Origin: Dyadobacter sp. 50-39
GTDB lineage: Bacteria; Bacteroidota; Bacteroidia; Cytophagales; Spirosomataceae
DNA: 64,000 nt
Assembly: GCA_001898145.1 (NCBI GenBank)
Contig: MKSR01000013.1
Coordinates: forward strand, 62,001 to 126,000
Reading direction: 5' to 3'
Positions 32,702 to 42,172 of this stretch are shown here, piece by piece. Each line of letters begins with the position of its first letter. The stretch's first letter is position 1. Both the position numbers and the translations under genes were made by a program. The notes under the pieces were generated by a model. That model saw only the letters and a list, made by a program, of their open reading frames with translations. It had not been told where the DNA came from and did not search any database.

Positions 32702-34291
32702 CTATTTTGCAATCGTATTGGAAGTCGTGCCCGACAATTGATCCAGTCGCAATGCCAGCTTCGTCAACTGATCCTGAACCGCCTTACTATCTGCTTTGAA
32801 ACTGGCATTTTCTGCTTCCAGTCTCGCATTCTGCTTCGCCAACTGCTTGACCGATTCGATCAAATGCGGTATCAGGCCTGTGTAATTAAGCGATTTGAAA
32901 CCGTTGTCATCCGTTTTTACCAGTTCGGGGAACAGCGCCTCCACCTCCTGCGCAATCAGTCCGGTTTGTAGTGATGGGTCGCCGTTACCTTTCCAGTAAT
33001 AGTGGTAACCTTGCAGGGCGGTAAGCTTGGAGAGACTCGCTGAAAGCGGTGCGAAATTGCGTTTGAGCCGGCGATCGGAAGATTGCGTGAGCGTGCCGCC
33101 CAGCGTGCCGTTTCCGGCGTTGTCAATCCAGAAACGCCACGCGCCATTGAGAAAAAAACCGATCTGGGCGTCTGTCTTCATGCCTACGAAGCCATCGACC
33201 ACATTTTGGGAGTTATTAAATTGAATGCCGGATGTGGCACCATTGTGTCTGATGCGAATGCGTCCACCGACATCCAGCAGATATTCCGGCGCAACTACAT
33301 TGTTGCCTATTCCGAAATTTCCGCTTCTTAGTAAAGTCAATGCACTTTTTCTGTCGTTTATCGATGTACCATTCCCTATTTGAAATAGTATATCATTTGG
33401 TTTAATGTTGTAAGAATCTCCGGACACATCAGTTGTTGCGTTAAACATGCCGGCGGCAAATTCGCCTCTAAAATGGCTAAACACTCCCTCTCCAATAGCC
33501 GTCCCTGCATAACCGGAAGCACTAACATTCAACCCAATAGCAGCAGATGCATTGTTACTTGCTACGGCGCCTTGACCAATTGCCGCAGACGCAGTTCCTG
33601 TTGCAGATGTCTCGATACCCATCGCCAAACTAAAATCTCCCTTCGCAATGTTATTGCCACCAAACGCTACGGATTTGTCTCCGATTTCCGAATCTTCCCA
33701 CTTTCCGTTGAGCGCTTCGCCGGCACGGAAGGCTCCTTTACTAGGATACCAAATCAATCTCATTCCATCGCCAATCGCAGGCAGAGAATACTTGTGAATG
33801 TCGGGATCATTGGCTACATCTGGATCATTTAGGTCCACATCTGGTCCGAATTCAAATTTCTGAATAACCGGATACCCATCGTTCCATTTAGCGGCTTCCG
33901 CAGCCTGCATGGCATACGGGACACTGAGCATTTGCGTCGTGCCCAAATCCGTATACGTCGATCCGCCCGATGGGTCCATTTCAAGTTGAAGAAAGTACGG
34001 GAACGTCTTCCAGGATATGGTGGCAAGCTGGCCGCTTACCACGTTGCCGCCTCCGATCTGAACATTGAAAATACCGAACGTGTTGGTCTGGGCCGTATGC
34101 GTTTCCTGGTAAACCACAGTCCCGCCCGTCGTTTCAGCATGGATGGTCAGACGGACTCCGATCATTGCATTGACCACCACTTTCCCGTCGGGCTTACGCG
34201 CTACTCCCTGAAAACTGAACCGCTGAGGCGCCTGCGCAAAAATGAGCGTTACTTGAAGAATCAGAGTGGTACAAATTGAAAATGCTTTCAT
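32702..34291 (-). CDS. secreted S74 (tail-fibre chaperone) protein with YadA-like head repeats
   Basis: A 529-residue protein starting at the ATG at 34291, which opens a signal peptide (1-20, ending LIFAQ); a longer ORF adds 41 residues that do not fit. An N-terminal beta-rich domain (FQGVARKPDG) is followed by SVAFGGN/SLAMGIETSA/SAAIGQGAVA/SAAIGLNVSA repeats at about 230-300, like the YadA/Hia head. The C-terminal Peptidase_S74 domain begins SDRRLKRN (about 405), followed by GLIAQEVEALFPELV and a coiled coil. S74 domains fold trimeric fibres and may cut themselves off. Confidence 0.85.
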   Translation of the reverse strand: MKAFSICTTLILQVTLIFAQAPQRFSFQGVARKPDGKVVVNAMIGVRLTIHAETTGGTVVYQETHTAQTNTFGIFNVQIGGGNVVSGQLATISWKTFPYFLQLEMDPSGGSTYTDLGTTQMLSVPYAMQAAEAAKWNDGYPVIQKFEFGPDVDLNDPDVANDPDIHKYSLPAIGDGMRLIWYPSKGAFRAGEALNGKWEDSEIGDKSVAFGGNNIAKGDFSLAMGIETSATGTASAAIGQGAVASNNASAAIGLNVSASGYAGTAIGEGVFSHFRGEFAAGMFNATTDVSGDSYNIKPNDILFQIGNGTSINDRKSALTLLRSGNFGIGNNVVAPEYLLDVGGRIRIRHNGATSGIQFNNSQNVVDGFVGMKTDAQIGFFLNGAWRFWIDNAGNGTLGGTLTQSSDRRLKRNFAPLSASLSKLTALQGYHYYWKGNGDPSLQTGLIAQEVEALFPELVKTDDNGFKSLNYTGLIPHLIESVKQLAKQNARLEAENASFKADSKAVQDQLTKLALRLDQLSGTTSNTIAK

Positions 34292-34818
34292 AGTCTGTGT
34301 AAAAAGTGTGGAAGAACTGGGTGTTGTGCGTGGCGGTCTGGTAAAAAACAGGTAGAGAAGCGGTCTATCCAAAAAATAATGTACAACGAGCAGCGGTGAA
34401 TATACGATCGGCAAAATAGTGGCATATCCGTTAAACAGTAGGATTCTGCCAAGAGTCCAGAAATATCAATAATTGTACTTTTCTAGTATGTCCACATCGC
34501 TCATGATTTCAAATTCATCGCACATGAAAGCTATTTGGAAAGTGTCTTATTAGAAATAAAACAGGACGTAATAGAGTTTTATTTAAATGTAAATAATTAT
34601 AAATCAATTAAATAGAAATACATAGCTCCCTCCTCAGCTATGTATTTCTAGCCATATACGCAAGTAAATGTAGCAGCATAAGTATTATTTTTACAGGAAC
34701 GTATAGTACTATACAGCTTAGTAAAAAATACTTTATCAAATACTCTAAACTTTGATTATTTCAAGATATCCGGGGGTATATTGATGTATCAATATTCAGT
34801 CACTAAACGTCCTCTATC
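34292..34818. other. intergenic region with an inverted repeat
   Basis: 527 bp of AT-rich sequence with no supported gene, between divergent genes. The main structure is an inverted repeat with perfect 15-bp arms at 34613-34627 and 34636-34650 (TAGAAATACATAGCT) around an 8-nt C/T-rich loop. No T-tract follows, so it is not a standard terminator. Both promoters must lie here but no exact TTTG-N19-TAnnTTTG was seen. Confidence 0.6.
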
Positions 34819-36249
34819 ATGAAAACTTTTTACCTCTGGGTATGGTTTATCCTTGCCGCAATTTCCTTGCCCTTTAAGTCCCTGGCCCAGTGCGCATTGA
34901 CCGACCCAGCAATTGAACTAAACAGTGTTTCCCCGAGTGGCGACAATTGCATTGTGAATGTCAACCTGTCTTTCACGATCGACAAAAACAATGGTAACAA
35001 GTTCACCTACGTGCACTTATGGGATCCGGCCAACTATCCCGATATCAATTATAAAAAAGCGCCGAAAGCAGACGACCTCGGCAAAGTGCTGGCTACGCTG
35101 GCTATCGACACGGACGGTGCGGTATCCCTATTATCTACATATAGTGCCGATGCCACCATAACACCGCTGTTTGCCGGATTGACTATCCTGGAAGAAGACC
35201 TGGGCGGCGGACTGGCCCGCGTAACCATCAATAACATCTCCTTTCCGGTGCCAGGCGCCTGCGAAAACCTTCCCACATTAAAAGGCGATGTATGGTCGAG
35301 CCAGGCAGCGGCGGAAAACGCGCCTGTCCACTGTTTTGTAGAGGGATTCAGCCTGCGTATCAGCGACCCCGTTATCACTGGTAAAATTAACTGTAACGAG
35401 CCCGACGGCCCCCGCACTTACGACCTCAGCATCATTACCACCAATCCTACGGCATTTTCCGTGACCTATAAGTTGTATCTCGACGACGGCGTGCTGGTAA
35501 ACGGTGAAACAACTTTCAGTGCGGGCGATGAAGAAATATTTTCAAACGGCCCTCTCAACCTGTCGGCCTCTCAACCGGTCCAGAGCAAGGATGAGCCCTA
35601 CAACTACGATTTCCTCGAAGACAAACGCACCATTTGGGTGGTACTTACAGGCCCGAGCTTGCCGAATGCCATCGTAGCGGAACTGAAAAATGGTTGCACC
35701 ATTACATTACCCGTTACGCTTGCACGCTTCAAGGGATCGCTGCTCGACAATGCCGTAAGCCTTTCCTGGACAACCAGTGAAGAAGCAGGCAGCAGCCATT
35801 TCGACATCGAGCGCAGCGGTGACGCCAAAGAATTTGTTCAGCTTGGCCGCGTTCAGGCAAAAGGAAACTCAACGGCCACGCAGCAATACAAATACCTGGA
35901 TTCCAAACCATTGGCCGGCAACAACTACTACCGTCTCAGGATGGTCGATGCGGATGGCCAGTTTGAGTACTCGCGCATGATTGCCATTGACAATGGCGCC
36001 AGCAGCGTTGCATTCGAGCTTTTGGGCAATCCGGTGGCAGGAAAAGAAATCAAATTCGTGCTAAAAAACGAGAATGCTTCGAATGTGAGCCTGTTCGATT
36101 TGTCGGGAAAAGCGGTACGGTTCTCCTTGTCGCAAACCGGCAACGAATTCACATTGAGACCCAAAAGCGGCATTTCTTCCGGCCTCTATATTCTTAAGCT
36201 GCAACGGAGCAACGCCGGTGCGATCAGCAAAAAGGTACTGGTTCCATAG
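34819..36249 (+). CDS. secreted protein with T9SS type A C-terminal sorting domain
   Basis: A 476-residue protein with a signal peptide (1-22, ending SLAQC). A Cys-containing N-terminal region of unknown fold (about 23-300) is followed by a Bacteroidota linker repeat VTLARFKGSLLDNAVSLSWTT (about 300-395), and a C-terminal T9SS type A domain (about 400-476) with the LFDLSGKAV and SGISSGLYILKL strands. The last segment directs it through the type IX system for cell-surface attachment. Function of the N-terminal part is unknown. Confidence 0.85.
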   Translation: MKTFYLWVWFILAAISLPFKSLAQCALTDPAIELNSVSPSGDNCIVNVNLSFTIDKNNGNKFTYVHLWDPANYPDINYKKAPKADDLGKVLATLAIDTDGAVSLLSTYSADATITPLFAGLTILEEDLGGGLARVTINNISFPVPGACENLPTLKGDVWSSQAAAENAPVHCFVEGFSLRISDPVITGKINCNEPDGPRTYDLSIITTNPTAFSVTYKLYLDDGVLVNGETTFSAGDEEIFSNGPLNLSASQPVQSKDEPYNYDFLEDKRTIWVVLTGPSLPNAIVAELKNGCTITLPVTLARFKGSLLDNAVSLSWTTSEEAGSSHFDIERSGDAKEFVQLGRVQAKGNSTATQQYKYLDSKPLAGNNYYRLRMVDADGQFEYSRMIAIDNGASSVAFELLGNPVAGKEIKFVLKNENASNVSLFDLSGKAVRFSLSQTGNEFTLRPKSGISSGLYILKLQRSNAGAISKKVLVP

Positions 36250-36270
36250 TCCACCCCAGTTCGATTCAGA

Positions 36271-36300
36271 GCCCCGCCGAGCATTTCGGCGGGGCTTTTC
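36271..36300 (+). terminator. rho-independent terminator of the T9SS protein gene
   Basis: GCCCCGCCGA (36271-36280) pairs perfectly with TCGGCGGGGC (36286-36295) around GCATT, followed by TTTTCTTT. It lies 21 bp after the stop at 36249 and just before the convergent dehydrogenase stop. Confidence 0.9.
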
Positions 36301-36301
36301 T

Positions 36302-38050
36302 TTAATTACCCAGCGCGCGCTGCACGTCGCTCACGGAAACAGCATCGGCATCATTTCCGAAATTCCTGCGTATGTAGGTAAGCACCTGGGCCATTTCCTC
36401 CGGTTTTAGAAAATCGTGTTTCGGCATCAGGTCGTTGTAGGGCTTTCCTGCCACCTGAATGGGTCCTTCGAGCCCCTTGGCCACCACCTCTATCAGCCGC
36501 TTTTTATTGCCCGTCACCCATTCGGAGCCGGCGAGCGGAGGAAAGCGGCTGCCGTCGCCCAGTCCGTTGCGCTGATGGCAGGGTGTACAATAGGTATTGT
36601 AAATGCGCTGGCCCAGCTCCTTGGTTTTAATATCCAGGTTGTCGGCCGCTTCGTCGGGTGTGCGTATGTGCGCAAGCTGCTTGTGCTTTTCCATCGATGC
36701 GAGCTGCTTTGTTCCAAAGCTTTTCCGGTCGCCTTTGAACAAGATCCGCCATACTTTGCCTTTGCGCGAATCGGTAATGTACAGCGAGCCGTCCGGCCCC
36801 TCGGCAAGACCCATCGGCCTGAACTTCGCGTCGCTCACGTTGATAATCGGGTCGACGCCCGCGAAGCCGTCGGCAAAAACCTCCCATTCACCGGAGGGTT
36901 TCCCATTGCTGAACGGTACAAAACAAACGAAATAGCCCGCCTGAGGGTACGGCGCCCGGTTGGTAGAGCCGTGAAAGGCAATGAATGCGCCGTTTTTATA
37001 CCGCGCGGGAAACTGGTTACCCTGGTAGAACAGCACATCATTGGGTGCCCAATGCCCCGGAAAGCCTATGAGCGGCTTTTGATATTTTGCCCCTTCTCCC
37101 TCCTTTTTACCATCCCCTCCATATTCCGGATTGAGCATTTTCTTGCCTTTCATCTGATCATAATAATAATACGGCCATCCGACGTTGGTACCCTGCGTTA
37201 CTTTCACAAACTCCTCGGACGGAAGCACCGCACTCTGCCAGGCCGTGAAAAGCTCCGGAAACAGGCGGTGAAGGTTATCGCGGCCGTGAACGACCGCGTA
37301 AAGGCTCTTGTCCGCGGGATTCCAGCGCATTCCCACGATACTTCGCAATCCGGTCGCATACAAGGAGCCGTCGGCCTGCGTCTGCCCGGGCTTGTCCGCG
37401 CTGAATTTCCAAATCCCTCCGTGCTTTTCGAGGTCCGGACAAGGATTAATGCCGGGACTTCCGGGCTTTCCTCCCGGCGAATTCACCATATCCTGGCAGG
37501 CATCCGACGGTGCACCGAACGGCACGTACATATTACCCTGGTCGTCGAAGGCCATCGGTTTGGTGATATGCCAATGTGCGCCATGCTCGTGGTCGTCTTG
37601 GAGGATCAATTCTGTTTTTTCCTCCGGTAACAGCTGGCCTGGAACCAGTTTACTGCGATAAACGGCCAGGGAAGAGCTGTAATAAAGGTAGCCGTTCCGG
37701 ATCGCGATCCCGTTGGCCAGACTGCTGTGGTCCTGATAATTCCCGAAGTTCCGCATGATGTCTGCCCTGCCATCGCCATTGGTATCTCTCAGGGCCACCG
37801 TGCCGCCTCCCTGCCCTTTGCCGAAATAGCGGAGCTTAATGTAAATGTCGCCATTACTGTTCACCGCAATGTGTCGCGCGAGGCCAGTGCTATCGGCTAC
37901 CACGAGCGCCTCGAAACCTTCCGGTGTGGTAAGCCCGCCATTGTCGGCGTCCCCGGAAGGAAGCTGTGGCAAATGCGTGGCACTCGCAAATGCGAGTGCT
38001 ATGAGTATCAGGCTCAGATATATTCCGGCCTTTTTGAATATGAAATGCAT
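36302..38050 (-). CDS. PQQ-dependent sugar dehydrogenase fused to cytochrome c
   Basis: A 582-residue exported protein from the ATG at 38050; a longer ORF adds 18 non-signal residues. After the signal peptide, a six-blade beta-propeller resembles soluble glucose/sorbosone dehydrogenases (NGIAIRNGYLYYSS, MGLAEGPDGSLYITDSRKGKVWRI at about 415-440). A C-terminal cytochrome c domain carries the haem site CTPCHQRNGLGDG, with a later Met ligand (DLMPKHDFL). The propeller would oxidise a sugar or alcohol with PQQ and pass electrons to the fused haem. The first gene of the amidohydrolase operon lies 11 bp upstream of its start. Confidence 0.88.
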   Translation of the reverse strand: MHFIFKKAGIYLSLILIALAFASATHLPQLPSGDADNGGLTTPEGFEALVVADSTGLARHIAVNSNGDIYIKLRYFGKGQGGGTVALRDTNGDGRADIMRNFGNYQDHSSLANGIAIRNGYLYYSSSLAVYRSKLVPGQLLPEEKTELILQDDHEHGAHWHITKPMAFDDQGNMYVPFGAPSDACQDMVNSPGGKPGSPGINPCPDLEKHGGIWKFSADKPGQTQADGSLYATGLRSIVGMRWNPADKSLYAVVHGRDNLHRLFPELFTAWQSAVLPSEEFVKVTQGTNVGWPYYYYDQMKGKKMLNPEYGGDGKKEGEGAKYQKPLIGFPGHWAPNDVLFYQGNQFPARYKNGAFIAFHGSTNRAPYPQAGYFVCFVPFSNGKPSGEWEVFADGFAGVDPIINVSDAKFRPMGLAEGPDGSLYITDSRKGKVWRILFKGDRKSFGTKQLASMEKHKQLAHIRTPDEAADNLDIKTKELGQRIYNTYCTPCHQRNGLGDGSRFPPLAGSEWVTGNKKRLIEVVAKGLEGPIQVAGKPYNDLMPKHDFLKPEEMAQVLTYIRRNFGNDADAVSVSDVQRALGN

Positions 38051-38061
38051 GTTATGTCCGG

Positions 38062-39309
38062 TTAAAATCCTTTTTTCTTTGCCACCAAACCGTTCAGATC
38101 CCACACCACTTTGCCCTGCCGGACCGTCAATTCGACTTCCAGCTTACGGTTGCCGTTGATCCTGGCCCCCGCGGAATCCATAAACCCGAAAACACCCTCC
38201 CGCAATCGGAACAGGACGATATCGGCGGGATTACCTTCCGCCAGGTTACCGAGCTCGGTGTGACCAATGGCCCGCGCCGTATTCCAGGTAGCTATTTCCA
38301 CCACTTGTTCCAGGGAAAGGCCCATCGCCATAAACTTTGACATGACATTGGCCATATCCTTCATAGCCGAGTTCATGCTGAAACGGTGCAGATCGGTACC
38401 GAAGGAATTGGGATAAAAACCCTGCTTTACGGCCGGCACAGCCTGATCGAACCAAAAGCCGGCGCCGCCATGCCCCAGATCGAACAACACGCCCCGTTTC
38501 CGGGCTTCAAGCACGAACGTGCGCACCTGCCCATTTTCACCAACAATGGGCATGCGCTCCCGGATATGTTCGAAGCTGTGGGTAATGATGTCGCCGGGGC
38601 GCATTTTGGCCAGCTGGCTCTCCAAGTTATACTCGGGCAAATGGCATTCTACAAACAGCGGTTTACCGGCCCGCTCCGCCGCACGGAGCGCATTGTCGAA
38701 AGGGTCCCATTCTTTGCCGTTGTAATGGCCGATCTTCACCCCTGTGATGATATCAGGATACCGCTTCATCACGGCGACCGCCGAATCGACATTCATATCC
38801 TGCAAATCCTGCTCATGCGCCGCGCCGGTCATTCCGCCGCCCGAAATGTTGAGAAAGGCAAGAATACGTGTTTTCGACTGATCGATCACCTGCTGTTTGA
38901 ATAGCGGAAAACTCCGCCAGCCCGACGTGCCGGCATCTACCACGGTCGTCACACCCGACCGGAATGTGAAGTCGTCCGGCGAAACGCTGTTGACGCCATT
39001 GGCAAACAATCCCGCCTGCGTGCCCACGAACACATGCGTATGCGGGTCGATGAAGCCGGGCGTGAGGTAAAGCCCTTCCGCATCGATCACCTGTACAGCG
39101 GTCTCATTGATTCCCGCCGCAACTTTCAGGATCTTACCTTCACCGATCGCAATATCCATCCGGCGATGGATCGAATTTGCGGGGTCGATCACGTGCGCGT
39201 TCCGTATCAGGAGCTCGTACGGCTGCGCAAGTGCGCCAAGCGACAGCCACAACAACAGCAAGACACCCATCCCATGGGCACCGCGAATGTTGGAGAAAAT
39301 ACTTTTCAT
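38062..39309 (-). CDS. amidohydrolase/deacetylase family metallohydrolase (paralogue A)
   Basis: A 415-residue metal-dependent hydrolase with a hydrophobic N terminus (LLLLWLSLGALAQP) suggesting export. The metal site is FIDPHTHVFVG, with a likely carboxylated Lys in TGVKIGHYNG, His in VECHLPEYN and THSFEH, and Asp in GTDLHRFSMN. The family hydrolyses N-acyl or cyclic amide bonds; the substrate is unknown. It is about as long as, and similar throughout to, the next gene, indicating a tandem duplication. It lies 5 bp from that gene and 11 bp from the dehydrogenase. Confidence 0.87.
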   Translation of the reverse strand: MKSIFSNIRGAHGMGVLLLLWLSLGALAQPYELLIRNAHVIDPANSIHRRMDIAIGEGKILKVAAGINETAVQVIDAEGLYLTPGFIDPHTHVFVGTQAGLFANGVNSVSPDDFTFRSGVTTVVDAGTSGWRSFPLFKQQVIDQSKTRILAFLNISGGGMTGAAHEQDLQDMNVDSAVAVMKRYPDIITGVKIGHYNGKEWDPFDNALRAAERAGKPLFVECHLPEYNLESQLAKMRPGDIITHSFEHIRERMPIVGENGQVRTFVLEARKRGVLFDLGHGGAGFWFDQAVPAVKQGFYPNSFGTDLHRFSMNSAMKDMANVMSKFMAMGLSLEQVVEIATWNTARAIGHTELGNLAEGNPADIVLFRLREGVFGFMDSAGARINGNRKLEVELTVRQGKVVWDLNGLVAKKKGF

Positions 39310-39314
39310 ACCGC

Positions 39315-40607
39315 TTACTTGCCCTGCATTTCAGATTCCCACTGCGCCGCGCTGATCCCGTTCAAATCCCATACGACCTTGCCTGCCCGAAGTGTCAGCT
39401 CTGCTTCCAGCTTCTTATCGCCTTTCATTTTCATTCTGCGTGCATCGATAAACCCAAAATCGCCGGTACGGACGCTGAAAACCGTAATATCGGCTTCCGA
39501 ACCCACGCTCAGGCTGCCGAGGTCCGGGCGTTTAATCACCTGTGCCGGGTTCCAGGTCACGCGCAATATGGCGTCCGGCAATGGCACGCCCATATTGAGG
39601 AATTTGGAAATGACATTATCGAGCCCCTTCATACCGCCATTCATGCTGTCGGTATGAAGATCGGTACTGATCACATTTGCCAGAAACCCCTGCTTGATGG
39701 AGGGAACAGCCTGCCGCCAGGCGAATGCGCCGCCGCCATGACCGACATCGAACACCAGGCCTTTCTTCTGCATTTCGAGCACAAAAGGCTTCACTTTGCC
39801 CTGCTCGTCCACCACTGTCTCACGGTCGTTGGGCCCGTGCGCGTAGGTATGCGTGAAAATATCGCCGGGTCTGAGGTATTCCCGAAAAAGCTTTTCAATC
39901 GACAGCGGAGGACGGTGCTCGCCAAAATCGACCATAACCGGCACATCAGCCAGCTTTCCCGCCTCGACGGCCCGCTGTACCTGGCTGTAATCGCCCCAGT
40001 AATGCGCGGATTTGATGCCCACAATGATGCCGGGATATAGCCTTTTGATCATGTTGGCCACCATCTGCGGGTTCATATCACTCAGGTCCTGCTCTTCATA
40101 GCGGCTCGCCATTCCCGTGCCGACGATATTGAGGAAAGCCAGCACGCGGGTCTGCGCGCGATCGATTGTTTGCGCCTTGAAAAGTTTGAAGTTTCGCCAG
40201 CCCGAAGATCCGGCGTCCACCACCGTGGTAACTCCGGTACGAAATGTAAAACCGTCCGGCGCGACGCTGGTACCCGCATTGGCAATGTAGGCATCCGGTG
40301 TAGTACCGTTGAAAACATGCGCATGCATATCAATGAAGCCCGGTGCAACGTACATTCCACGCGCCTCGACGACCTTTTTGGCATCCGAGGGCGGAATGGC
40401 CGTCGCCACCTGAACAATTTTGCCGCCAGTCACGGCCACATCCATGACGGCGTCGATACGATTTTTAGGGTCAATGACATGACCGCCTTTGATCAGCAGG
40501 TCGATCGATTGGCTGTAAGAGGTTCCGGAGAACAGCGGGACCAGGAGAAGTGCAACGGAAAACCGGATGCACTCCGTTCGAAAGCGGAGCAATTTGAAAA
40601 TGTTCAT
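39315..40607 (-). CDS. amidohydrolase/deacetylase family metallohydrolase (paralogue B)
   Basis: A 430-residue paralogue of the downstream gene, with signal-peptide-like N terminus (VALLLVPLFSGTSYSQS). The same motifs appear: FIDMHAHVFNGT, VGIKSAHYWGD (Lys), THTYAHG and STDLHTDSMNGG. Differences near the substrate side (VMVDFGEHRPP in place of VECHLPE) suggest a changed specificity. It is first in the three-gene minus-strand run of hydrolases and dehydrogenase. Confidence 0.87.
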   Translation of the reverse strand: MNIFKLLRFRTECIRFSVALLLVPLFSGTSYSQSIDLLIKGGHVIDPKNRIDAVMDVAVTGGKIVQVATAIPPSDAKKVVEARGMYVAPGFIDMHAHVFNGTTPDAYIANAGTSVAPDGFTFRTGVTTVVDAGSSGWRNFKLFKAQTIDRAQTRVLAFLNIVGTGMASRYEEQDLSDMNPQMVANMIKRLYPGIIVGIKSAHYWGDYSQVQRAVEAGKLADVPVMVDFGEHRPPLSIEKLFREYLRPGDIFTHTYAHGPNDRETVVDEQGKVKPFVLEMQKKGLVFDVGHGGGAFAWRQAVPSIKQGFLANVISTDLHTDSMNGGMKGLDNVISKFLNMGVPLPDAILRVTWNPAQVIKRPDLGSLSVGSEADITVFSVRTGDFGFIDARRMKMKGDKKLEAELTLRAGKVVWDLNGISAAQWESEMQGK

Positions 40608-40950
40608 GAGAGGTTCAGGATAATTAATACTATTGAAAGCATCCTCCCGGCATTTTATAGTCTCCCATTTTGGAAAAACTCAAAACAACCAACTATCCTT
40701 TCGCACAATGCAATTATCACCAACGAATGCAGACCACCCATGCCGGCTGACGGAACGTCGGCACAAACGCCGCTATATCGCCTATGGTGCGCCGGTATAG
40801 CTGCATTTGGTCCAGATCACCTATCACAACCCGACCGGTTGCCCGACAGCGTGACGGGAAACATATAATGACGTCCGTTCGCTGACAACCCGATTACCTG
40901 ACCAAGGTGAACCAGCTTGAAGCAGCCACGATCGGTACTTGCACGGAAAT
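40608..40950. other. non-coding region upstream of the hydrolase operon
   Basis: No gene is supported. It should hold the minus-strand promoter of the amidohydrolase operon near its left end. A plus-strand ORF across 40170-40868 is antisense to paralogue B and has no independent support. Confidence 0.5.
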
Positions 40951-40987
40951 CGCCCTGCGGAGCTGGCCAAACCAGTTCCACAGGGCG
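40951..40987 (-). terminator. strong hairpin terminator of the dienelactone hydrolase gene
   Basis: Arms 40951-40966 and 40972-40987 pair over 16 positions with one mismatch and one G-U, around a 5-nt loop (outer stem CGCCCTG/CAGGGCG). It lies 13 bp past the minus-strand stop at 41000. The following tract (ATTTCC) is short, so termination may be partial. Confidence 0.7.
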
Positions 40988-40999
40988 ATCGACTACCCG

Positions 41000-41887
41000 C
41001 TAAGCCAATTTTTCCCTGAAAAAGTCGATCGTGCGCTTCCAGGCCAGTTCGGCGGCCGCCTTATCGTAACGGGGAGTCGTGTCGTTGTGAAAACCGTGGT
41101 TTGTTTCGGGATAAATGTATGCCGTATACTCCTTGTGGTTTTCCTTCAATGCCTTTTCATACGCGGGCCAGCCTTCGTTCACGCGCGTGTCCAGGGCAGC
41201 ATAATGCAGCAGCAACGGTGCTTTGATCTTCGGAACGTCCTCCGCAGCCGGCTGCCCGCCGTAAAACGGTACCGACGCCGCCAGGCCGGGGATCCGTACC
41301 GCCATCATATTTGCAATGGCACCGCCAAAGCAGAATCCCACTACTCCGATTTTTCCATTGCAATCCTTATGGTTTTTCAGGTATTCATAAGCTGCAATGA
41401 AATCCTCCTGCATTTCATTGCGGTCGCGTTTACTCTGCAATTCGCGGCCTGCGTCGTCGTTGCCGGGATACCCACCCAAGGGCGAAAGCGCGTCCGGCGC
41501 AATCGAAATAAACCCGGCCAGGGCAGCCCTGCGCGCGACGTCTTCGATATGCGGGTTCAGGCCCCTGTTTTCATGGACAACCACAATGCCGCCCAGCTTC
41601 CCTTTGGCCTCCGCAGGCTTCGACAGCAAGGCTTTGATTGTCTTTCCGCCTTTCGGAGAATCGTACCGGACATAATCCGATTGCAGCCGCGGGTCGCCCC
41701 CATGAACCTGAATGGCACCCTGGTAATCGGGCATCAGAAAACTCATCAGCGAAGCCACCGTTACGCCTCCCACCGCATAGGCCGACAAGCTTTGCACGAA
41801 ATTGCGGCGATCGATGCGGTTGTGGGCATAGTCGTCGTAGAGGTCAAAGACCTCCTGTTTGACATCTTCCTTTCTGAGCTGGTCCAT
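41000..41887 (-). CDS. dienelactone hydrolase family protein
   Basis: A 295-residue alpha/beta hydrolase. The nucleophile is Cys about 186 in [13 protein letters not shown], with Asp about 233 (AALDTRVN) and His about 264 (ETNHGFHND), the Cys-Asp-His triad of dienelactone hydrolases. The N-terminal ~55 residues ([24 protein letters not shown]) look like an Arg-Arg leader plus hydrophobic segment, as in many exported bacterial relatives. It hydrolyses enol-lactones or related esters; the real substrate is unknown. Confidence 0.87.
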   Translation of the reverse strand: MDQLRKEDVKQEVFDLYDDYAHNRIDRRNFVQSLSAYAVGGVTVASLMSFLMPDYQGAIQVHGGDPRLQSDYVRYDSPKGGKTIKALLSKPAEAKGKLGGIVVVHENRGLNPHIEDVARRAALAGFISIAPDALSPLGGYPGNDDAGRELQSKRDRNEMQEDFIAAYEYLKNHKDCNGKIGVVGFCFGGAIANMMAVRIPGLAASVPFYGGQPAAEDVPKIKAPLLLHYAALDTRVNEGWPAYEKALKENHKEYTAYIYPETNHGFHNDTTPRYDKAAAELAWKRTIDFFREKLA

Positions 41888-42172
41888 TTGTCTGCGTATC
41901 AGGTTTGCGGTGAAAAAATCGATTCAATAAAGCTCTTAATTTACATCAAATAGCTGCCTGTACCAAACCCTGAAAAGTCAAATGTTGCCTTACTGACCTA
42001 CGGGCCATAAGCATAAGGGTATGTGAAGACAAGCGCCAGTTATTTAAAGGCAGTAAATAAGCAATAACCTTAAAATCAATTGGTTAAAAAAACCGATTAA
42101 TAAAGTACATCTGATCTTACCTTGAAAGAATAGTAGAGCAGCATTATTCTTGAATAAAGCCATCACCGCTTC

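Noticed and set aside
34292-34414. 41-residue N-terminal extension of the S74 protein
   Set aside because: The internal ATG at 34291 begins a normal signal peptide, whereas the extension has no signal or domain features.
36416-37630. 404-residue plus-strand ORF
   Set aside because: Antisense to the PQQ dehydrogenase-cytochrome fusion, which carries CxxCH and propeller motifs.
40907-41953. 348-residue plus-strand ORF
   Set aside because: It is the reverse of the dienelactone hydrolase with its catalytic motifs intact on the other strand, and no start or family supports the plus reading.
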